Source of the DNA: an uncultured Opitutales bacterium
GTDB lineage: Bacteria > Verrucomicrobiota > Verrucomicrobiia > Opitutales > Intestinicryptomonadaceae
Direction of reading: 5' to 3'
Assembly: GCA_934613645.1 (NCBI GenBank)
Contig: CAKTTC010000002.1
Location: 62,001-126,000, forward strand
Length of the DNA: 64,000 nt
Each line of letters starts with the position of its first letter. Within the stretch, counting starts at the first letter, position 1. Below, in pieces: positions 20,101 to 27,268 of the stretch. A model generated the notes under the pieces. The model was not told the origin of the DNA. It made no database searches and saw only the letters and a list, made by a program, of their open reading frames with translations. Made by a program: the position numbers and the translations under genes.

Positions 20101-20286
20101 CTCGGAGAGCTGCTGCGGACTACGGGCGCGCTTGCCCGCACGAAAAACGGCGGAGGGGTTTTCGAATCCAACAGTTTCCAAATTTACGGAACGCCCGCCG
20201 CACCGCAATCCGACGCCGAAAGCGTGCTCGGAGGGGCGCGGAAGCAACGCAAAACAATCAAAAAAACAATGGACATATTCAAATGA
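17188..20286 (+). CDS. Large AsmA-like periplasmic protein, function unproven
   Basis: A 1032-residue protein with one N-terminal membrane anchor (about residues 4-24) and a long beta-rich periplasmic body with regular amphipathic strands and few cysteines. The start (membrane helix, then LSGLEARGLQVPTPLGKLNAEEA) and the end (IYGTPAAPQSD) have the look of AsmA/YdbH/TamB-type proteins that bridge the two membranes for lipid transport. I see no clean AsmA or TamB signature, so this is fold-level inference. It sits between a GT39-like protein and panB with 4-base overlaps on both sides. Confidence 0.55.
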   Translation: MKKIAAVLAVFAAAVLVAAVGFGGGMQTQIANLLLARAGAHAESARLTLSGLEARGLQVPTPLGKLNAEEAFFESPLKLLLGKIDGGRMRATLGFDLSERAKAERLPDVSNFSAEISTEVCGEKISCRADIKKLSFGNTVRADATARILACGREFLLIAKGGGGSLSAKISENGSDVFLLGGRLDSPSRGSLKLKILQSNSAAAEKFFGVSLSFAEAYAETDFDMRRNFLRADITAKIDADSRKPRIGTLNFECKIAAEFDAGVLKIGAADASLVCGGGLSARFEGERAKFSIPPRGGKIKLGRLSAVYSGGGRKNVSGLGAESAGMLADVFLDEKFKLFVKSAKPANAQNISLFDESRAVFERLTLMCDFDVQVDFPAKRFGVSTKIYPQQINGKKFEFSADLDSDFGLNANAKIGAHGSLLPLLASVNSLGANSDADVEIGAFVETGDGVKISDFSARIFDNEKTLLRAETESLEFASDSKIPVSGKLKAEFENLPFAVFKPLFGNFDARSISGKFEFSADTGTADINGVFSARDVCAYRGATRLFSGLDVEFKTHGTFDFTEQTFDGEVEKIKVSNDRGAMADCHVKFLFDAKKSEFYELIFSVNTGIVPLTELECFSGVSEAERGRVKLYIRLLEENLAAHAYIWNFATKSGGETLDYVWLTYIRDGLSPEKTKWRVHTESARGKTHVGCKADFSQKIPALEITASKVVLADLEILKSAITTPKSGHKNIMQFAPDNAAFWDFGREWKAKAKIKKLVLHDSTLLENVAADIKGGRSLHADLKADAFGGRAALEANVDFDESRALPYSAKLDAKLENADATAAFGKLFSGGKFAAAFSGKSEAANLKNLVKYWSGKIDIDCRNGVFEPLCGHSLNAAISSVADAAAAPERKAAKAALVADFEKIGFDTAKILLERTPQTFNIDIVSFGLRAQKISLESDFGTLFFSPDLPVRDWDMDISLRAQTDDERLGELLRTTGALARTKNGGGVFESNSFQIYGTPAAPQSDAESVLGGARKQRKTIKKTMDIFK

Positions 20287-21062
20287 AAAAGACCGTAAAA
20301 AGCATAGTTTCCGCGAAGGGAAACGAAAAAATTTCAATGATTACCGCATACGACGCCCTGCTGGCTTCGCTCGCTGACAGGGCGGGAACGGACATAATTC
20401 TTGTGGGAGACTCGCTCGGGAATGTGGTGCTCGGGTTTGAAAACACGGTCGCCGTAACAATCGACATGATGTGCCACCACACTGCGGCGGTTGTGCGCGG
20501 AACGCAAAACGCGCTTGTTCTTGCCGACATTCCGTTCGCCTCGGCGCACAGGCATTTCGATTCACTCCTCGACGACTGCTGCGCGCTGGTGCAGACTGCG
20601 GGCGCGGACGCCGTAAAAATCGAGGGCGGGCGCGCAATGGCGGAAAAAATCTCCAAGCTTACCGACGCGGGAATCGCGGTAATGGCTCACATCGGGCTTG
20701 AACCGCAGCAGGTTCTGAAGCTCGGCGGATACAGAAAATTCGGCAAGACCGACGCCGAAAAACAAAAGCTTATCGACGACGCCAAAGCACTCGAGCAGGC
20801 GGGCGCGTTCGCCCTGCTCATGGAAATGACCGACGCCGAAACCGCCGCCGAAATTACGCGGACGGTCTCCATTCCCACAATCGGAATCGGCTCAGGCAGC
20901 GGGTGCGACGGTCAGGTGCTTGTCTGCGCCGACATCTTGGGGCTTTCGAAAAATCCGCCAAAGTTCGCCAAGCAATACGCAAACTTGGACTCCCAAATTA
21001 CCGACGCCTACGCGCGCTTCATAGCCGACGTGAAGTCGGGCGAATTTCCCGAAAAGAAGTAG
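20283..21062 (+). CDS. panB: 3-methyl-2-oxobutanoate hydroxymethyltransferase
   Basis: Ketopantoate hydroxymethyltransferase, the first committed step of pantothenate synthesis, using 5,10-methylene-THF. It has 259 residues with the TIM-barrel motifs ISMITAYDALLA, LVGDSLGNVVLG (Mg2+ ligand Asp), AVKIEGG, VMAHIGLEPQ and PTIGIGSGSGCDGQVLV. The protein is complete. It overlaps the AsmA-like gene by 4 bases and is followed 3 bases later by the SET-domain gene. Confidence 0.95.
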   Translation: MKKTVKSIVSAKGNEKISMITAYDALLASLADRAGTDIILVGDSLGNVVLGFENTVAVTIDMMCHHTAAVVRGTQNALVLADIPFASAHRHFDSLLDDCCALVQTAGADAVKIEGGRAMAEKISKLTDAGIAVMAHIGLEPQQVLKLGGYRKFGKTDAEKQKLIDDAKALEQAGAFALLMEMTDAETAAEITRTVSIPTIGIGSGSGCDGQVLVCADILGLSKNPPKFAKQYANLDSQITDAYARFIADVKSGEFPEKK

Positions 21063-21065
21063 CGC

Positions 21066-21563
21066 ATGAAAAAATACGAAGTCAGAAAATCGCCCATACA
21101 CGGCAGCGGTGTGTTCGCCGCCGCTCCCATAAAAAACGGCGAATTCATTTTGGAATACCTCGGCGAGAAAGTCGACAAGGAGGAGTCGAACAGGCGCGGA
21201 CTTGAATACGAGGAAAAGGCGAAACAAACGGGCTGCGGCAGCGTCTACATGTTCGAGCTTGACGACCAATTCGACATAGACGGCAACTTCGACTACAACG
21301 ACGCCAAATACATCAACCACGCCTGCCGCACAAACTGCGAAGCCGTAAACGACGGCGGCACAATAAAATTCTACGCCACGCGCGACATCGCCGAAGGAGA
21401 GGAAATACTCTACAACTACGGCTACGCCTTCGAACATTTTCTCGACCACCCGTGCAAATGCGGCTTTCCAGAATGCGTCGGCTACATTGTTGCCGTGGAG
21501 GACAGACCCAAACTGCGCAAATACCTGAAGCGCAAAAAACGCCGTCAGGCGGGGCTTCAGTAG
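21066..21563 (+). CDS. SET-domain protein (probable protein-lysine methyltransferase)
   Basis: A 165-residue stand-alone SET domain. It begins with SPIHGSGVFAAAPI, has the SAM and pseudoknot motif YINHACRTNCEA, the second motif GEEILYNYGYAF, and a post-SET zinc cluster CKCGFPECVGY. Bacterial SET proteins are usually thought to modify ribosomal, histone-like or effector proteins; the target is unknown. A basic tail (KYLKRKKRRQ) may bind nucleic acid or RNA-rich particles (inference). It follows panB by 3 bases and is the last gene of the plus-strand run. Confidence 0.88.
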   Translation: MKKYEVRKSPIHGSGVFAAAPIKNGEFILEYLGEKVDKEESNRRGLEYEEKAKQTGCGSVYMFELDDQFDIDGNFDYNDAKYINHACRTNCEAVNDGGTIKFYATRDIAEGEEILYNYGYAFEHFLDHPCKCGFPECVGYIVAVEDRPKLRKYLKRKKRRQAGLQ

Positions 21564-21631
21564 CACAAACGCGCGCAACGCCTCGGCAAAACGCAGACTT
21601 CGGCTTTGCACACAAAAAAATATTTTCCATT

Positions 21632-22513
21632 ATGAAATATGCAAAAATAATTTTCGCCGTTTGTTGCGCGTCGGCTTCGGTATTGGCGCAAACCCACAAA
21701 AGCGCAACCATGTTCGACGAATTTGCGGGCTTCTGGAGCTCATCGCCCACGTTCGAAGCCCACTACGCATACACTGGCGGCGGCGATGTTTCGGGCGGAG
21801 CGCGCGGGAACTTCTCTTCGCACGAAGCGGGCGCAACTGTGAAATTCGCGGGAGTGAGCAAAAACAAAAGGCACGCGGCGTCGGTCTACGCAACATACTC
21901 GCGCTTGGAGGCGGATTTCGACAGCCCGACCGCGCCGTTCGGCAGCCTCGACACGCTCAAGGCGGCGGCGTTTTACCACTACGGCATTGACGAACGCTGG
22001 GGCGTTTTCGCAAACGGCTTGGTGGGCTTTTCGGCGGAAAACGCGCAAAACTGGTGCGACGGCGCGGCGGGATACGTCGGCGCGGGCGCGACATACGCGT
22101 TCTCGGAAAAGCTGCGCGTAGGCTTCGGCGCGGCGGCGTATTCGCGCCTGCAAAACGACTGGCTCGGCTTCCCCGTCGCGTTCGTCGAATGGAAAATTAC
22201 GGAGCAACTTACGCTGAAAACGCTTTCGGGCGCAACGCTTATGTTCGACGTTTTCAGGGACAACTCGCTTGTTCTCAACGCCGAAATAGAATACCGCAAC
22301 TCATACGCGCGGCTGAAAAACAAGGCCGCCCTGCGCGACAGCTACTGGCAGTTCACCATTGGGGCGATGTGGTCGCCTTTGCCGAATTTCTACGCCGCGG
22401 CAAACGTGGGGTTCAACTTCGCGCGCGAAATGGAGTTCAGACACTCTCCGATTGCCGACACCGACATTTCAACCGCCCCTGTAGTTATGCTGAACGCGGG
22501 CTTTGTCTGGTAG
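21632..22513 (+). CDS. Outer-membrane beta-barrel protein, function unknown
   Basis: The protein has 293 residues from ATG 21632; a signal peptide (about 1-19, ending VLAQ) is followed by repeated amphipathic strands with alternating aromatic residues and a C-terminal VMLNAGFVW ending in an aromatic residue, as in outer-membrane barrels. The frame is open upstream to 21452, but that part overlaps the SET gene and reads as non-coding. Segments such as LRVGFGAAAYSRL and YAAANVGFNFAREMEF fit DUF481 or OmpA-like transporters only loosely. No plug or TonB box was seen. Confidence 0.7.
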   Translation: MKYAKIIFAVCCASASVLAQTHKSATMFDEFAGFWSSSPTFEAHYAYTGGGDVSGGARGNFSSHEAGATVKFAGVSKNKRHAASVYATYSRLEADFDSPTAPFGSLDTLKAAAFYHYGIDERWGVFANGLVGFSAENAQNWCDGAAGYVGAGATYAFSEKLRVGFGAAAYSRLQNDWLGFPVAFVEWKITEQLTLKTLSGATLMFDVFRDNSLVLNAEIEYRNSYARLKNKAALRDSYWQFTIGAMWSPLPNFYAAANVGFNFAREMEFRHSPIADTDISTAPVVMLNAGFVW

Positions 22514-22549
22514 GCGCAGACGGAAAATTTTTACAACAAAACCCGCAAC

Positions 22550-22588
22550 AAAAAAGGCGCGTGCACTGTGTGCAAACGCCTTTTTTTT
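22550..22588. terminator. Bidirectional rho-independent terminator
   Basis: An A-run (22550-22555), then GGCG and CGCC arms (22556-22559 and 22577-22580) with an inner TGCAC/GTGCA stem, then eight T (22581-22588). It lies between the two convergent genes ending at 22513 and 22603 and can serve both. Confidence 0.8.
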
Positions 22589-22602
22589 CGGGGAGGGAAA
22601 CG

Positions 22603-23412
22603 CTACGCGCGCCTGCGCGCAACCGCGGCAAACAAGACAACCGCGCCAAAAAACAACGCGCAAGTTGCGGGTTCTGGAACGGGAACGCCCGCCGAAAAAA
22701 CGGTGATGTCGCCCACATACCAGTCGCGGTAGTCGCCGCTTAAATACCACATTCCGTCTTCGTCGTTGAATGAAATTCCGTTTTTCGTGATTTGCGTTTT
22801 GCCGTCGTCGGAGTCGGAGAAATACAGCCAGTAGGAGTCGTCGTCGTAGCCGAAGCCCCAAAGCGTCATTGCGTGCGCGCCGTCGTCGGAATAAATGCCG
22901 AGCGTCATTCCGTAATCGTTGGAAACGGCGTCTTTTATGAGGTTGCCGAGGTAGTCGCGCCCCATGCCGTCAAGCCCGTATTCCGCGCCGATGCTCTCGA
23001 TTCCGTCGAAAAACTCCGACCAATACCCCGCGGGAGCTTTTACGTCTTCGCCCTCGAAACCCGCCGTCCACCAGCAGAAGCCGTTTATTTCGTTGCCGCC
23101 GTCGTTGACCCAGCCCGCAACAAACATATCGGTAATTATGGAGGCGTATTTCGACGACGCCCCGTTGGGCGCGCCCACGCGGACAATCAGCGAGGGCGAA
23201 ATTTTGTCCTGCCAACGCTGAAGCTGATTGCTTGCAGAGAACGCCCAGCAAAGTTCGTCGTCGGTGCCGTCGAAGAGCTTGTTGGAGTCGTAAAAACCGG
23301 TCTGGTTTTGGTAGTCTACCCCGCTTAGAATGAAGTCGAAAACCGCGCCCGACGCCCCCGTAGCCGCGCCACAAAGCGCGGCAAACACAAATGCGAACAT
23401 TCCCTTTTTCAT
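22603..23412 (-). CDS. Secreted IdeS/Mac-like cysteine peptidase (C66) with PEP-CTERM tail
   Basis: The protein has 269 residues. A signal peptide covers about 1-22. The segment YDSNKLFDGTDDELCWAFSA aligns with the IdeS region around its Lys84 and Cys94: Lys45 and Cys55 keep the same 10-residue spacing. His180 in HAMTLWGFGYD and Asp200/Asp202 in YFSDSDD match IdeS His262 and Asp284/Asp286. The C-terminus is VPEPATC, a hydrophobic helix and RRRA, a PEP-CTERM sorting tail that should hold the protein at the cell surface or matrix. IdeS cleaves IgG; here the substrate is unknown. It is convergent with the barrel gene and divergent from the DUF5131 gene. Confidence 0.75.
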   Translation of the reverse strand: MKKGMFAFVFAALCGAATGASGAVFDFILSGVDYQNQTGFYDSNKLFDGTDDELCWAFSASNQLQRWQDKISPSLIVRVGAPNGASSKYASIITDMFVAGWVNDGGNEINGFCWWTAGFEGEDVKAPAGYWSEFFDGIESIGAEYGLDGMGRDYLGNLIKDAVSNDYGMTLGIYSDDGAHAMTLWGFGYDDDSYWLYFSDSDDGKTQITKNGISFNDEDGMWYLSGDYRDWYVGDITVFSAGVPVPEPATCALFFGAVVLFAAVARRRA

Positions 23413-23547
23413 AGTAAAAAAATCCGCATATCATCAAATCCACAATCTCCGACAAATTCAACACTTTTTTTGTTCATGCGCTTTTTCAGGCGGCGTATTG
23501 CGTTGACAAACGCCCGCCCCGACAATAGCTTCGCGCGAAAAAACAAT

Positions 23548-24438
23548 ATGCACGACATCTGGAATCCGTGGCACGGCTGCACTAAAAAGAGCGAGGGGTG
23601 CGCAAACTGTTATATGTATTTTCTCGACAGAATGCGCAACATAGACTCCGCCCGCGTATTCCGCGTCAAAAACAATTTCGACTACCCCCTTCAGCGCAAC
23701 GCAAACGGCGAATACAAAATCAAAAGCGGCGAAACAATCCGCGTGTGCATGACTTCGGATTTCTTTGTGGAGGAGGCAGACGCGTGGCGCGCCGAGGCAT
23801 GGGAAATAATACGCCGCCGCCCCGACGTAATTTTCTACCTGCTCACAAAACGCCCAGAACGCGTCGCCGCCTGCCTGCCCGCAAACTGGGGCGACGGCTG
23901 GGAAAACGTCTTTTTCAACGTCACCGCCGAAAACCAGACGCGCGCCGACGAACGCCTGCCTATTCTGCTTTCGCTGCCGTTCAAGCACAAGGGCGTGATG
24001 GTTGCGCCGTTCGTCGGGAGGGTGTCTCTTGCAAAATATCTCGAAAGCGGCGCGATTGAACGCGTTGTGGCGGGCGGCGAAAATTACGACGGCTCGCGCG
24101 TGCTCAAGTGCGAGTGGGTTGAAAGCCTCTACCGCGAATGCGTCGCCGCCGACACCACTTTCTGCCTGATTGAAACGGGAAGCCGATTCGAACGCAACGG
24201 GAAAATCTACAACCTGCCCGACAAAAAACTTCAAAGCAAAATGGCGTTCAAATCGGGATTCTACCACGAGGGGCGGACGTTCCCATACAGGCTGCAATTT
24301 CCGCCGCAACAAGCCGAACTGCCTTTCGCCGAAACGCCAAAATACGTCCCGTTTTTCGGCGCGCAGTGCGCGGAATGCGGAAGCCGCCCGATATGCAACG
24401 GTTGCTCTAAATGCGGAAAATGCGGGCTGAAATTCTGA
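23548..24438 (+). CDS. DUF5131 (phage Gp37/Gp68) family protein with two cysteine clusters
   Basis: The protein has 296 residues from ATG 23548. It opens with WNPWHGCTKKSEGCANCY, a Cys-x7-Cys-x2-Cys cluster typical of DUF5131 and reminiscent of radical-SAM iron-sulfur sites. Further conserved stretches are VCMTSDFFVEEADAWR, YLLTKRPERV, WENVFFNVTAENQ and VVAGGENYDGSR. The C-terminus adds a Cys-rich knuckle (CAECGSRPICNGCSKCGKCG), probably for zinc or a second cluster. No function has been established for this family, to my knowledge. Earlier in-frame starts (TTG 23470, ATG 23476) lack a ribosome site. Confidence 0.8.
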   Translation: MHDIWNPWHGCTKKSEGCANCYMYFLDRMRNIDSARVFRVKNNFDYPLQRNANGEYKIKSGETIRVCMTSDFFVEEADAWRAEAWEIIRRRPDVIFYLLTKRPERVAACLPANWGDGWENVFFNVTAENQTRADERLPILLSLPFKHKGVMVAPFVGRVSLAKYLESGAIERVVAGGENYDGSRVLKCEWVESLYRECVAADTTFCLIETGSRFERNGKIYNLPDKKLQSKMAFKSGFYHEGRTFPYRLQFPPQQAELPFAETPKYVPFFGAQCAECGSRPICNGCSKCGKCGLKF

Positions 24439-24517
24439 CGCCGTTTTTGCGCGCTTGACAGCCGCGGCGCGCGTCCGTATATGTTTGACAACACAACCAA
24501 ACAACGGATTTCGGAAA

Positions 24518-25318
24518 ATGAAAAAACTGTTATGTATACTCGCGGCGGCGGTTTGCGCGCTCTGTTCGGCTTTCGCGAAAGAGCGCAAAATAGCCGTTCA
24601 AACATACACCTGCCACACATACACACTCGAGGAAATGTGCGTTATGTTTCGGGCTTTGGGCGTCCAAAACATAGAGCTTTGCTCGGGGCTGATTATCGGC
24701 GGAAAATATCCCGAAACGCGCCTTTCATACAAAACGCGCAAAGACTCGCCCGAGGCGTTTGAATACGCGCGCGAAATGTTCGCCAAGCACGGACTGCGCG
24801 TTATTTCAACGGGCGTGCACTACCCAAAAACAGAACAGGACGTTCGGGACATTTGCGAATTCACAAAGGCGTTGGGCGCGGAATTCGTGTCGGCGGAAAG
24901 CCCCGATGAAATCGTAAAACTTTGGGTGAAACATCTGGGCGGGCTAAAGCTTGCAATCCACAACCACCACTCGCTCCCGTTTGCCGACCCCAACTATGTG
25001 GCGAAGCTCGTAGCCCCCTACGCCGACGTGGGCGCGTGCGCCGACAACGGCGGCTGGACGCGCGCGGGCTTCGACAGCATACAGGGGCTGAAAATCCTGC
25101 GCGGAAAAATCTTTACCGTGCACCTCAAAGATCAGGAAAAACTCGGCAAGGCGGACAGCAACGCAAAAATCTACGGCACGGGCTGCATTGATTTAAAGGG
25201 AATGCTTGCCGAACTCGACGCGCAAAACTTCGACGGCTACATAATAATAGAACACGGCAATTACGACGACAAATTTCAGGTAATAAGCCGCGATATGCGC
25301 TTCCTGCAAAACAACTGA
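24518..25318 (+). CDS. Exported sugar-phosphate isomerase/epimerase-like TIM-barrel protein
   Basis: From ATG 24518 there are 266 residues with a signal peptide (about 1-20, ending CSAFA). The remainder is a xylose-isomerase-like TIM barrel: VQTYTCHTYTLEEM, NIELCSG, ISTGVHYPKTE, LAIHNHHSLPF (metal ligands), DNGGWTRAG, VHLKDQEKLG and YIIIEHGNYDD. Such secreted barrels are common in Verrucomicrobia, Planctomycetes and Bacteroidetes and are often tied to sugar or inositol breakdown. The substrate is unknown. A strong terminator follows 45 bases later. Confidence 0.8.
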   Translation: MKKLLCILAAAVCALCSAFAKERKIAVQTYTCHTYTLEEMCVMFRALGVQNIELCSGLIIGGKYPETRLSYKTRKDSPEAFEYAREMFAKHGLRVISTGVHYPKTEQDVRDICEFTKALGAEFVSAESPDEIVKLWVKHLGGLKLAIHNHHSLPFADPNYVAKLVAPYADVGACADNGGWTRAGFDSIQGLKILRGKIFTVHLKDQEKLGKADSNAKIYGTGCIDLKGMLAELDAQNFDGYIIIEHGNYDDKFQVISRDMRFLQNN

Positions 25319-25363
25319 CCGCGCGCAACCCCGCGCAACCCCGCCCGCACACCGTGCACGCCT

Positions 25364-25389
25364 CCGCCCGCTTCGGGCGGTTTTTTTTT
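25364..25389 (+). terminator. Rho-independent terminator
   Basis: Perfect 7-bp stem CCGCCCG / CGGGCGG (25364-25370, 25374-25380) with a CTT loop, then nine T (25381-25389). It ends the transcript of the epimerase-like gene and isolates the efflux operon. Confidence 0.9.
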
Positions 25390-25435
25390 GCGCCCGCCCG
25401 CCGCGAAAAAAATTTGTTGACAGACGCAAAAATTC

Positions 25436-25453
25436 AAACATTTGTTTCAAACA
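25436..25453 (+). promoter_or_regulatory. Candidate TetR operator upstream of the efflux regulator
   Basis: Two overlapping palindromes, AAACA-tt-TGTTT (25436-25447) and TGTTT-c-AAACA (25443-25453), end 14 bases before the TetR ATG. A TTGACA at 25417-25422 lies just upstream. The site fits autorepression of the regulator and its RND operon; binding is not shown. Confidence 0.4.
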
Positions 25454-25467
25454 TATATTTCAAACGA

Positions 25468-26133
25468 ATGATACAAGACGACATTATTTCAAAAATCGTA
25501 TCGGGCGACCTTTCCGACCCCAAAGCCGCAATCATGAAAACCGCCATAGAGGAGTTTGCGTTGCGCTCGCTCGACGGCGCGCGCACGCGCGCCATAGCGG
25601 AGAAATCAGGCTCAAACATAGCGGCAATCAACTACCACTTCGGTAGCAAAAGCAAGCTCTACGAAGCCGTCATTCTCCACACTTCGCGCTATTTCGACGC
25701 CTACATTGCCCCGTATTACAAAGAGGGCGCGCGCGTAATTGCCGAAAAAAAGGCGCAGGCGGCAAAAAAATTCATACAAAAATTCCTGATTGACTGCATA
25801 CGCAAATTTTCGGAAATCGGGATAGTCTCGCCCTTCTGCGAAATCCTCTCGCGCGAGTCCGCATCGCCGTCGGAATTCTTCAAGCCCGCATACGAATCGC
25901 TCTACGAACGCCCCGTGGCGTTCATTGCAAAGCTGCTTGAAACGGCGTCGAAGGAGAAAATCCAGCCCGACATGGGGATAGTGTTCGCGCACTCCCTCTG
26001 GGCGAACGTCCGCGACTATTCGTCGAAATCGGAGGCGATAATGCGGCTTCATTCGTGGAAAAAACTCGGCGAAAGGGAACTCAAAATTCTGGAGGACTCC
26101 CTGCAAAAGGTTCTGGAAAAAACTTTGAAATAG
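25468..26133 (+). CDS. TetR/AcrR-family transcriptional repressor
   Basis: From ATG 25468 there are 221 residues. The N-terminal helix-turn-helix covers about residues 15-65 and has the TetR hallmark IAEKSGSNIAAINYHFGSKSKLYEAV near its end. The C-terminal helical ligand domain (about 75-221) resembles the AcrR group that guards RND pumps. It is the first gene of the pump operon and is followed 7 bases later by the adaptor, with TAGGAAG as ribosome site. Likely autoregulated through the palindromes at 25436-25453; the inducer is unknown. I avoided the longer frame from 25354 because it would run through the terminator. Confidence 0.9.
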   Translation: MIQDDIISKIVSGDLSDPKAAIMKTAIEEFALRSLDGARTRAIAEKSGSNIAAINYHFGSKSKLYEAVILHTSRYFDAYIAPYYKEGARVIAEKKAQAAKKFIQKFLIDCIRKFSEIGIVSPFCEILSRESASPSEFFKPAYESLYERPVAFIAKLLETASKEKIQPDMGIVFAHSLWANVRDYSSKSEAIMRLHSWKKLGERELKILEDSLQKVLEKTLK

Positions 26134-26140
26134 GAAGATT

Positions 26141-27259
26141 ATGAAAAGATACGCAATTATTTTCACGGCGGCCTGCATGCTTGTTTCGGGCTGCAAAAAA
26201 AACGGCGGGCAAACCGACGCGGCGGAACGTTTGGAGACTGTAGTTGTTGCCGCCCCGCTGCGCGCCGACGTAAAGCTGGAGCGCAAGTATTCGGCAAAGG
26301 CAGTCGCCGCGGAGGACGTCGAAATACGCGCGAGAGTCGGCGGGTATCTGGAAAAGGTTTTCTTTAAAAACGGCGCGCGCGTCAAAAAGGGAGACCTGCT
26401 TTTCAAGATAGACGACCGCCCCTACGCCGCGGCTCTCTCCGCCGCCAAAGCCAACGTAAAGGCGGCTCAGGCGAAAATCGCGCTTGCCGAACAAAACGCG
26501 GAGCGCGCGCGCGGGCTGCTCAAGCGCAACGCAATTTCTACCGAGCTGTATCAAACGCGCGAAGCCGAGCTGCTGATTTCGCGAGCCAAACTTCTCGAAG
26601 CCAAAGCCGCCGAAGAGAACGCGCAGCTTAATTTCGACTACACGCGCATTACCGCGCCCGTCTCGGGGAAAGTCGGCGAAACGTTCGTAGACGAAGGCAA
26701 CCTCGTATCCGCCCACGCAAGCAGACTTGCGCGCATTGTCTCCGACGAAACGGTAAAAATCTACTTCGAGCTCAACGCAGCCGACGCCCTCCGCTACAGG
26801 GAATCGGGGCTGCTGAAGGCAATCGACGCAGGCGCGGGCGCGAATGTAGCGTTCAAAATGAACGGCTCGGGAAAAACGTTTTCGGGCAGGCTCAACTACT
26901 ACGACAACGCACTCGGCGCGAGAACGTCTTCGCTCGTGGTTCGCGCCGACGTAAAGAACGCCGACAACGCCATTTTCGCGAACGCCTACGGAGACATTTT
27001 AGTTGACGAAGGCGTGGCGAAAAACGCGCTGCTCGTGCCCGAAGAGGCTATCGGAACCGATTTGGCGGGGCGTTTCGTATACGTCGTGGACGAAACGCAG
27101 ACTGTCCGTTCAGTCCCAGTTTCGGTGGGGTTTTCCGTCGGGGCGTTCAGGGTTGTCGAAGGGCTTGCCGAAAACGCGCGCGTTGTGGTGAAAGGCATTC
27201 AGCGCGTTTCGGCGGGCAAGAAAGTTTCGGCGCAAACCGCAAAACTCGAGATGAAATAG
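26141..27259 (+). CDS. RND efflux periplasmic adaptor (membrane fusion lipoprotein)
   Basis: AcrA-type adaptor of 372 residues that joins the inner-membrane pump to the outer-membrane channel. The lipobox is VSGC (Cys18). Domains in order: beta-barrel strand, lipoyl half (EIRARVGGYLEKVFFKNGARVKKGD), alpha-hairpin coiled coil (about 95-160), second lipoyl half (YTRITAPVSGKVGETFVDEGN), then barrel and membrane-proximal domains. It is the second gene of the operon; the pump gene follows after 9 bases. Confidence 0.93.
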   Translation: MKRYAIIFTAACMLVSGCKKNGGQTDAAERLETVVVAAPLRADVKLERKYSAKAVAAEDVEIRARVGGYLEKVFFKNGARVKKGDLLFKIDDRPYAAALSAAKANVKAAQAKIALAEQNAERARGLLKRNAISTELYQTREAELLISRAKLLEAKAAEENAQLNFDYTRITAPVSGKVGETFVDEGNLVSAHASRLARIVSDETVKIYFELNAADALRYRESGLLKAIDAGAGANVAFKMNGSGKTFSGRLNYYDNALGARTSSLVVRADVKNADNAIFANAYGDILVDEGVAKNALLVPEEAIGTDLAGRFVYVVDETQTVRSVPVSVGFSVGAFRVVEGLAENARVVVKGIQRVSAGKKVSAQTAKLEMK

Positions 27260-27268
27260 GGCTTTTGT

